The translations under genes and the position numbers were made by a program. A stretch of DNA of 64,000 nucleotides, from positions 19,012,548 to 19,076,547 of the forward strand of contig NC_069135.1 in the NCBI RefSeq assembly GCF_026914265.1. The letters are read 5' to 3'. Shown here one piece after another: positions 35,481 to 64,000 of the stretch. Each line of letters opens with the position of its first letter. Position 1 is the stretch's first letter. This stretch comes from Mya arenaria. Taxonomy: Eukaryota; Mollusca; Bivalvia; Myida; Myidae. The notes under the pieces were generated by a model. The model was given only the letters and a program-made list of their open reading frames with translations. It was not told the origin of the DNA and ran no database searches.

Positions 35481-36839
35481 CTATAACTTTTTAATGCCAT
35501 GCTCTAGTTATTTCATATCTTCCATGCTCGATAAGCAGTTGAAATTAATTGCTTTGAAATGGGCGAAAGGTAGTGCTGAGATCATTATTATAAATTTCTT
35601 AACAACAACTATAATTCATGGAACTTTGCAAACCTTTTCCAGATCGTTTTAAACTTATTTGACTACACAAGAAATGATTGCATGGATATCTCTTGAATTT
35701 TTATGAAAACTCCACGTAATTTTGTCAAGTCGGTAGTTATGCAGCAATTTTGAATAATTTTGAAGCTTTCAGACGCTGCATCTTCTGTTGAAGACGGGAA
35801 CGATGACCAGTCGGGGATCCAACCGACGAAGTAATAAAAGGTGAACCTGAGTAACACCCGTCAGTTTGTTTAATGATTCAGTGTGAAGGTTCCAATCTGC
35901 TGTACCAGGAGAAAAGTGAAGAGCGTATCCTCTGCTCAGCAACCACAATACTCACACACCTAAAATTACCGAAATACTGTCGAAGAGACGTAAAAGTCAA
36001 CACAAAATAAATAAATTTGGCTTGTAAATGAAAAAAAAGTATGCCGCACACTCAAGTTTAGACATCCTGAAATTGGAGGGGCAGTGTTACAAATAAAGCT
36101 AGTTTCTAACTTTTAATGATAAATAAGAACAGGAGATAATGCCTCACCTTTCTCTGTTAACATGCTAATAACTTTATAACTCGTTTCACTGCAGCACTCA
36201 AATCATTCGGTCCAGCCAGGGAACCGAACCAGCTTTGGAGTTAAAGTTCACCTTTAGGCTCTTTCGTTGTTTTGTTGACCGCAGTGCTTTCTCGATTGTG
36301 ACCCTAAATACTGTTCACATCATGCATGTGATTGCTGTGACCCACCATGCACCGGGGACTTTTATCTTTTACTTGAATAACAACCGATTGGGCCACAAAC
36401 ATTGCCATGTGCTCCTTGGTAAACAACTTTTTTCTGGGACAAAATATAACTGTTATTAGTTGTTCCTGATAGGGTTGTTGGTTTGTCTTTGATTGTGGTG
36501 GCTAGAATTTGCGTTTGAGGGCTGAACGATTGACTGTTTGAACGATTCTTATGTTGCAAGAGACTGCGTCTGACCTATTTGCAATTTACTCTTTATTAAA
36601 TACATCGGTAACTTGAGATGTATAAAACAGCAACAAAATGTTTATATCTAACCCTAATTGAAAATTAATTCCTTGCTCTCTCGTCATCTGGCGTTGTGCA
36701 TAAATATGGCTCTGTCAGGTACGTGCGTAGCCCAAACGCATTATCCTCTAAGATGAAATTCGGCGTCGGTGTGCCATCATGTGTACATAAAAGCCGATAC
36801 TTTCACCTTCTGGGCAGTCCTTTAATCGGACGCACTGCT

Positions 36840-37290
36840 AATATGATGGCATTGGGAGCGCAATGATCGCCATGTCGGCTTCGTACGATCGATGTAAGGG
36901 CGCAGTAAAAACTCCTTGTAAGCGCCGTATAAGGGCGATAGAGACGCAGTCAATCCAGGGAACGCCGTACGATCGCCGTACAAGCGCCTCCGATAACCAT
37001 CGCGTTTGCTCTGCGACCTTTGTGCGCACCCGTGGCGTCCTATGGCGTTGTAGGAGACCTAACTGCACTGCTACGGCGACATCACGGAGATCTTATCAGA
37101 ACGCCGAGCGTCAGCGTTTGTTTTGGCCATGCTCAAAGTGCGCGCCGTCCCTCAGCGTTCTATGCGATCCCACCGCGTTTACTGGCGGTGCTACTGCGTT
37201 AACGCGCCGATATTTTCGATTCCATTGCGCGCAGGTTGGCGTTCTGAATTTTTCTTGGACGCCGTGGGAACGCGGTCCTAGTGTGACAGG
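36840..37290. other. CpG-rich block of unknown nature
   Basis: About 450 bp that is markedly GC- and CpG-rich against AT-rich flanks. GCG and CGC triplets recur roughly every 10-15 bp, and phrases such as GCCGTACGATCGCCGTACAA and AACGCCG appear several times. Long open frames exist on both strands only because stops are rare in such sequence, and I recognise no protein in them. It could be a CpG island promoter 1.5 kb upstream of NAA10 or an uncharacterised mobile element. Confidence 0.55.
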
Positions 37291-39509
37291 GGTTTTATTA
37301 CTACGGAACTTCGTTAAGGTTTAAATACTCTCTTAATTTGCAATAGCTTCGTTCATATTATAACAGAAATAAACAAACCATATTTATTTTTTATCTTCCA
37401 TTTTGTACATTGCCATCTTTCTTTCGTCAATATCCTGCGCGATGATAGGACTCTCTTCGGTTAAATCTTTCACCTAGCAGGCTCTTAAGGTTATCATATC
37501 TTGGAGCTTGGTCGATGAAGAGTACTAGTTATCATCCAAGTAGGCTACATGGTTTTCAATGACATTGCAGATTTTTAACCTGTAATGTATACCTGGTGTA
37601 TTTTTTCGATAATCAACTATTCAGACCTCATGTTACTTGTTCATACTTGCAACATTTCATTGCTAGGTAACAACTAGCACATACTGTTATATTAATGTCT
37701 TTTCAACCAAATGGACACTTTTGAGATTTACAAAAGTAATAAAAGCAACAACAAAAACAAAGAGAATAAGATTAGTAAATTTATTTATGAAAGTAGACTG
37801 GTTAACATGATTTCCACGTGAAACAGGAAAGTTACAAGCTGTTTTAGAGCATAACAAATAAGTAATTAGAATAAAACTGGTAAGTATTCAAAGCAAAACA
37901 TTCCAAATCAAACAGAGTTGTCCATATATATTTATCTCATGAGAAAGAAACTGAAGGACAATGTGTTGTTTATGTGACATAAAAATATCAGGAATACAGC
38001 TTAGGATTTACTTTAAATGGATTATGTAAAATCACCATACATGTAGATTTGATTGAATGTGTGAAAAAGATATAAAACTTATTGACCACAAATATCCCTG
38101 TAAAAGGTCCACGTTGTCTGGTTGTCGGTCAACATGGCTTGAATTTATGTTTAGATAATGATATTGCAATTTTCTTGAGCACAATGAGATGCATTTCTGG
38201 ACCAGAGGTTGTATTCAACATTCAACTTGGGTGGTCATACAACATTGACTTCATTCACTGTAAAGACCTGTTATTGAAATCATGCGATCCCATTAGCTAA
38301 ACCATTTCTAGAATCACCCACGACCACTATTGAATACTTACCCAGGAATAGTAAACACAAAGAGCCAGTATGACATATCAAAAAAGTCTCGACTATTATA
38401 GAACAAGCAAAAATAAGCATATATATATAAATATCCTTTAATTGAACGCAATCAGGATTGCTTGTTAACATTTTTTTATTTAATCTTGTCGAGTTTTAGT
38501 TTAAAAACATTGCAAAAGAAATATATTAGTATGCAGAACAGATTTTTTTTTGTAATACTCTTGTGTACAACAATAACATAACACTTAAAGCGCAAAAGCC
38601 TCTGGAATGAAAATGTAACAAACCTAAATAATGTATAAGTCTAAAATTGGTGTAATGAACAAAATGATAAAACACATATAAATATGAGCTCTTATGTAGA
38701 AACTATTATAAATATTGTGTTATAGAAACTATCATAAATATGGTAAGTGTAATTATGAGCTTTGTTATATAGAATCTATCAAAGATATTGAAAATATACA
38801 TACTTCAACAAATGTTAAACAAATTACAAAATAGTTGGTATAAAGATGGACATACATAACTATTGCTTTTCTAGCACACATGTTTTTTCAGACATAACTA
38901 AATAATATAACAATGGTGTTCACTACATCAAAACTTGCTCACTATTCTTGTTCATTTGCTGTGCACTCATTAATTATATTCTATTATCAAAGTGTAGAAA
39001 TGACAAAAAGTATGAAAAGAATCAATTGCATGACATTTTACAAACACACACAACACTTTCAATGTATAAAACAACATCAGGCTAATATTTATTCAAATGT
39101 TATAAATATATATAAGTGCAGAATAAAAACTCATTTTTGGACCAACAAGTCCAAAATTTAATCTTATAGATATATATTTTTCTACTGTTTACTTTTCTTA
39201 TAATCACATATCGTGCATATGCTAAATTATTCCATTTTTTGAAAACATAGATATTATTCTTAGCAAGTTATATGCGTAAGCTTACATGAGTTTGTCAAAC
39301 AAACAATTTTTTAGTTATCAAAATGAAAAAGGGTGTAAAAAATACAGTTTGCACATAGGTAGTCCTCTTACTAACAAGCATACAACTAAATATCAGAACA
39401 CCAAATACTTCAGTTAAACATTGTGTGAATGTCACCAATTAATTATTAAAATTATTCATTTACATGCAAAACCTAACAAATCTTGGTTCAACAAACAAGT
39501 TAGACTACA

Positions 39510-39723
39510 GGCCCCAATTTCTCGAATCTTCTTAAGTCATTTATAACAGGATTAAGCTAAGCTCCTTATTTTTGTTTTTCAATAATTTGCAAATTATTTG
39601 CTTTTTTAAGAGCTTATATACTTTAAAATGGAATTTCAAAATTCAATTTAATTATGTATTTTGGCTAATTGAAATAAGCAACTTAAGCCTGTTTAGCTGA
39701 AGAAGTTTCGAGAAATTGGGGCC
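39510..39723. mobile_element. Inverted-repeat element (GGCCCC-type), uninterrupted copy
   Basis: Left end GGCCCCAATTTCTCGAATCT and right end AGTTTCGAGAAATTGGGGCC are inverted repeats. It is related, in reverse orientation, to the element at 27166-27795 and lacks that copy's nested insertion. No target duplication could be made out. Confidence 0.8.
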
Positions 39724-40587
39724 TGGTATTAGCTTTCCAATAGATTTCATTACTGCTCAGAATTATTGAAACCAAAAAGCTATAGTACACTACATGCATT
39801 GACAAAATGGCCTCTATATGTAATATTATTTGAGGAATAAATATAGTTTGCATTCAATAAATCTTAAATTGAAATTGAATATCAACAACTGGCAATTTTG
39901 ATGAGCTGGAAGACGAACCTTCTTCAAAATAGATTATATGATTAGGTATTGGACCTACAAATACACTTTGTAATGGTTTCATGAAACAATGTTATATGTT
40001 GATACCTTGTGCCCTCTAATTATATTGATATCCTTTGAAGGGGTACTGAATGCGCATTACTAAAATGACTAAAAATACCTTATAGATATTGGTAATGTTT
40101 TAGTTTTAGTTTTCCAACTGTAAAATCTGGCAAGGAACAACCTGTTTTGCAATATTTAAATGCCAAAACTCTAAGGGTGTTCATAACATTATATTTTATG
40201 CACAACTTATACATATTCTTCTCTCTCTTTTAAACATTTCAAATTGAAACCAAAATAATATGAGGCTCACCAGAAATCCCAAATAATGAATTCACATATT
40301 TGCGTACCCGATGCCTGATATGTTTTCATTTCCAAACAATCTTATTTCATTTTACCTCTAACAGCAAAGTGCTTGCTAATCAGAATCTAATTAGTTATTA
40401 GAACATTGAAAAATGACACGTGATGTGCATTGCATAATCTGTCTAGGGTTCGACAATAACTAAAACACATGACACAGGTATATCACTTTTCACCATATTT
40501 TACTCTATACATAAATAACAAAGGCAGTAACACAGGCATCTTCTGGTCATTTCCACAAACCACAACATAAAGTTTAGTTCAACAAAG

Positions 40588-62560
<21,973 letters not shown>

Positions 62561-62586
62561 TTTGTACGCCGTATGGCAGGTACTTG

Positions 62587-62594
62587 TGACGTCA
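62587..62594 (-). promoter_or_regulatory. CRE-like palindrome just upstream of the NAMPT start codon
   Basis: TGACGTCA, a full cyclic-AMP response element consensus, 27-34 bp upstream of the NAMPT ATG in a local CpG-richer patch. Its position suits a TATA-less promoter. Use is inferred. Confidence 0.4.
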
Positions 62595-64000
62595 TAGCAA
62601 CGACCAGGGAATATCTCAAAGTTTCGTACAGCAACGAACACATTGCAACATGTTCTGCTAAATTTGTTCAAAGTCAGTGATTAGTAACTTACTTGTAACT
62701 TACTTGTTTAAAACAAAAACCAAGCAGCAAATGCCAATTACCCATTTTTTTCTTATTCAAGCCTTAATTTTCAAATGCGCTACCACGCATTTTCAATAAT
62801 TAGGTGCAATTAGTGTCGCCTCAATTTACCAGAGACGTTTTGTACCCTGTGTACAAACTTAACTGCCAAAATGCACTACGGCCCATGGTCTATTCAGACC
62901 ACCTTTAAAAAAGTTTAAATATCTAGTCTATATTTAAAAATATCAGCTCAATGTTACAATTTTGACATGTTCGTTTCTGTCGCCAAACCACAATACTTAA
63001 CATATACAGTATATATATATGTAACAGTTTTGTTTTGTTTTATCTATGGTACTACCAGTACACACATTTAACTCATTAATTGTACCAATGTAAAGCAGAA
63101 AACGTAACGCGTGGATTTGACCAAATTTATTCTATATCTGTTCACAACAAGACTGTTTTCATAAAAACAAATATTCAAATATTTAAAAAACATGTTCGTT
63201 ACCGCTCATAGAAATAGCTACACGATACTTACCTATTATTAAAGCATTTTCATATAACTACTATCAAAGCTTAATATATTAAGCTTAACATGGTATTTGT
63301 TTTTAGTAAATGTATAATAGAAAATATAATAGAAAAACTTATCATGGTCGAACGACTTCAAAACGACATTTTCGTTACCTGCATTATTTATATTAAGAAC
63401 ACATACGCATGTTTTATAACATTATCAATGCAAAATACATATATTAATAACTACAAAGACACAACAACATTTGTGCAACATATGTTTTTATGCGAAATAT
63501 CTCCAAAAAACAATGAGCCTGACTTGTTTTGAAAGAATTTTTCATATTCCACATAAACAGAGGTAAGTCACTTATAGTATCCAATATTTGTGTTAGATAT
63601 ACTGTTAATATCGCTGTTGGAATATATTCGCTGATCGATAATAACTCCATAAACCATATGAGATCAATATTTTTGCTGCTATATAAATGTGCAAGGTGCA
63701 TGGGGATGATATTGATGTGACATGTTCGTTACGAAACGGTAACGAACATTTCACCATAAAACCGCTTTTTCTAAGAGTTATAAGAAGTAGTTTTACTACA
63801 ATAAAACAAATTAATTATACGGATGAACATTCAAGAATACATTGTGTATCTAAATTTAATTTATTTGATTCGATATATAAACCCAATATTATCGAGCTAC
63901 TGTTTTCAGAGCACCAGTGTTTATAAAATGCAATATATGTTTAGTGCATATATTATGTACGGATTTTTTCTTGAACTAGCGATCAATATGTCCCTTAAAG
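62595..64000. other. Region upstream of NAMPT
   Basis: Contains the NAMPT promoter side and a candidate inverted-repeat element (63192-63749). No gene could be supported to the right edge. Confidence 0.4.
63192..63749. mobile_element. Candidate inverted-repeat element with TTCGTTAC termini
   Basis: The left end ATGTTCGTTACCG (63192-63204) is exactly complementary to CGGTAACGAACAT (63737-63749). A further ATGTTCGTTAC at 63722 and TTCGTTACC at 63371 lie inside, so the right end is a small hairpin (ATGTTCGTTAC, GAAACG, GTAACGAACAT). No coding sequence or clear target duplication. Confidence 0.5.

Larger units (their letters stand above)
35286..40587. other. Intergenic region between NAA10 and NAMPT
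   Basis: Should contain the NAA10 promoter (minus strand) and the NAMPT 3' UTR. Contents otherwise are a 17-base G run at 35464-35480, a CpG-rich block at 36840-37290 and an inverted-repeat element at 39510-39723 (separate entries). No additional gene could be supported. Confidence 0.5.

Noticed and set aside
36863-37324. 153-codon open frame rich in Arg
   Set aside because: It falls in the CpG-rich block where stop codons are rare. Overlapping frames on both strands are also open and no protein motif or splice signal supports it.
62561-62671. 37-residue N-terminal extension of NAMPT from an upstream in-frame ATG
   Set aside because: The MALPAAGT start aligns with the usual family start (Tyr18 keeps its number), and the extension has no family resemblance. 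It is probably 5' UTR.

Overview
This window is eukaryotic and most likely from a bivalve mollusc. Coding exons are short and scattered, with GT-AG introns up to 14 kb. The DNA is AT-rich, it is full of minisatellites and small inverted-repeat transposons of types common in bivalve genomes, and the three recognisable genes are conserved animal genes. The taxon is inferred from overall character and was not checked by any search.

Layout. 1-569: a 27-bp tandem array that enters from the left edge. 1009-6848 (minus): three exons of an acidic, low-complexity protein leading into a coiled coil; the gene runs off the left edge. 8264-9885: two abutting minisatellites (25 bp, then 35 bp) ending about 250 bp before the start codon of a bicaudal-D (BICD) dynein adaptor. 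10135-13888 (plus): BICD, with a 216-bp first coding exon and one 2.27-kb second coding exon; two small candidate exons at 19501 and 20156 would give an alternative C-terminus. 16000-18165: a 53-bp composite minisatellite. 23203-23610: a 31-bp array rich in AAGGTCA. 26162-35285 (minus): the complete coding sequence of NAA10 (catalytic subunit of the NatA N-terminal acetyltransferase), 7 exons, 190 residues. 40588-62560 (minus): the complete coding sequence of NAMPT (nicotinamide phosphoribosyltransferase, NAD salvage), 9 exons, 478 residues. Its second intron is 14 kb and holds a 3-kb 48-bp minisatellite plus a 4.3-kb inverted-repeat element. 62561-64000: upstream DNA with a CRE-like site and one more candidate inverted-repeat element.

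The genes do not form a pathway. They are housekeeping or cytoskeletal genes in heavily repeat-loaded DNA. The most unusual item is the 4.26-kb element at 51856-56119. It has perfect 24-bp terminal inverted repeats, a 4-bp ATGT target duplication, a degraded lysine/arginine-rich reading frame on the minus strand, and a motif (TGCACAGGGGACA) that recurs on both sides. A pogo/Tigger transposon has inserted into its reading frame. I could not assign it to a known superfamily. Other repeat dissections given below include a TTAA-target element nested inside another element whose unfilled relative lies elsewhere in the window, a PIF/Harbinger-like palindromic element, a hAT-like element, a tRNA-derived SINE and a LINE reverse transcriptase tail.
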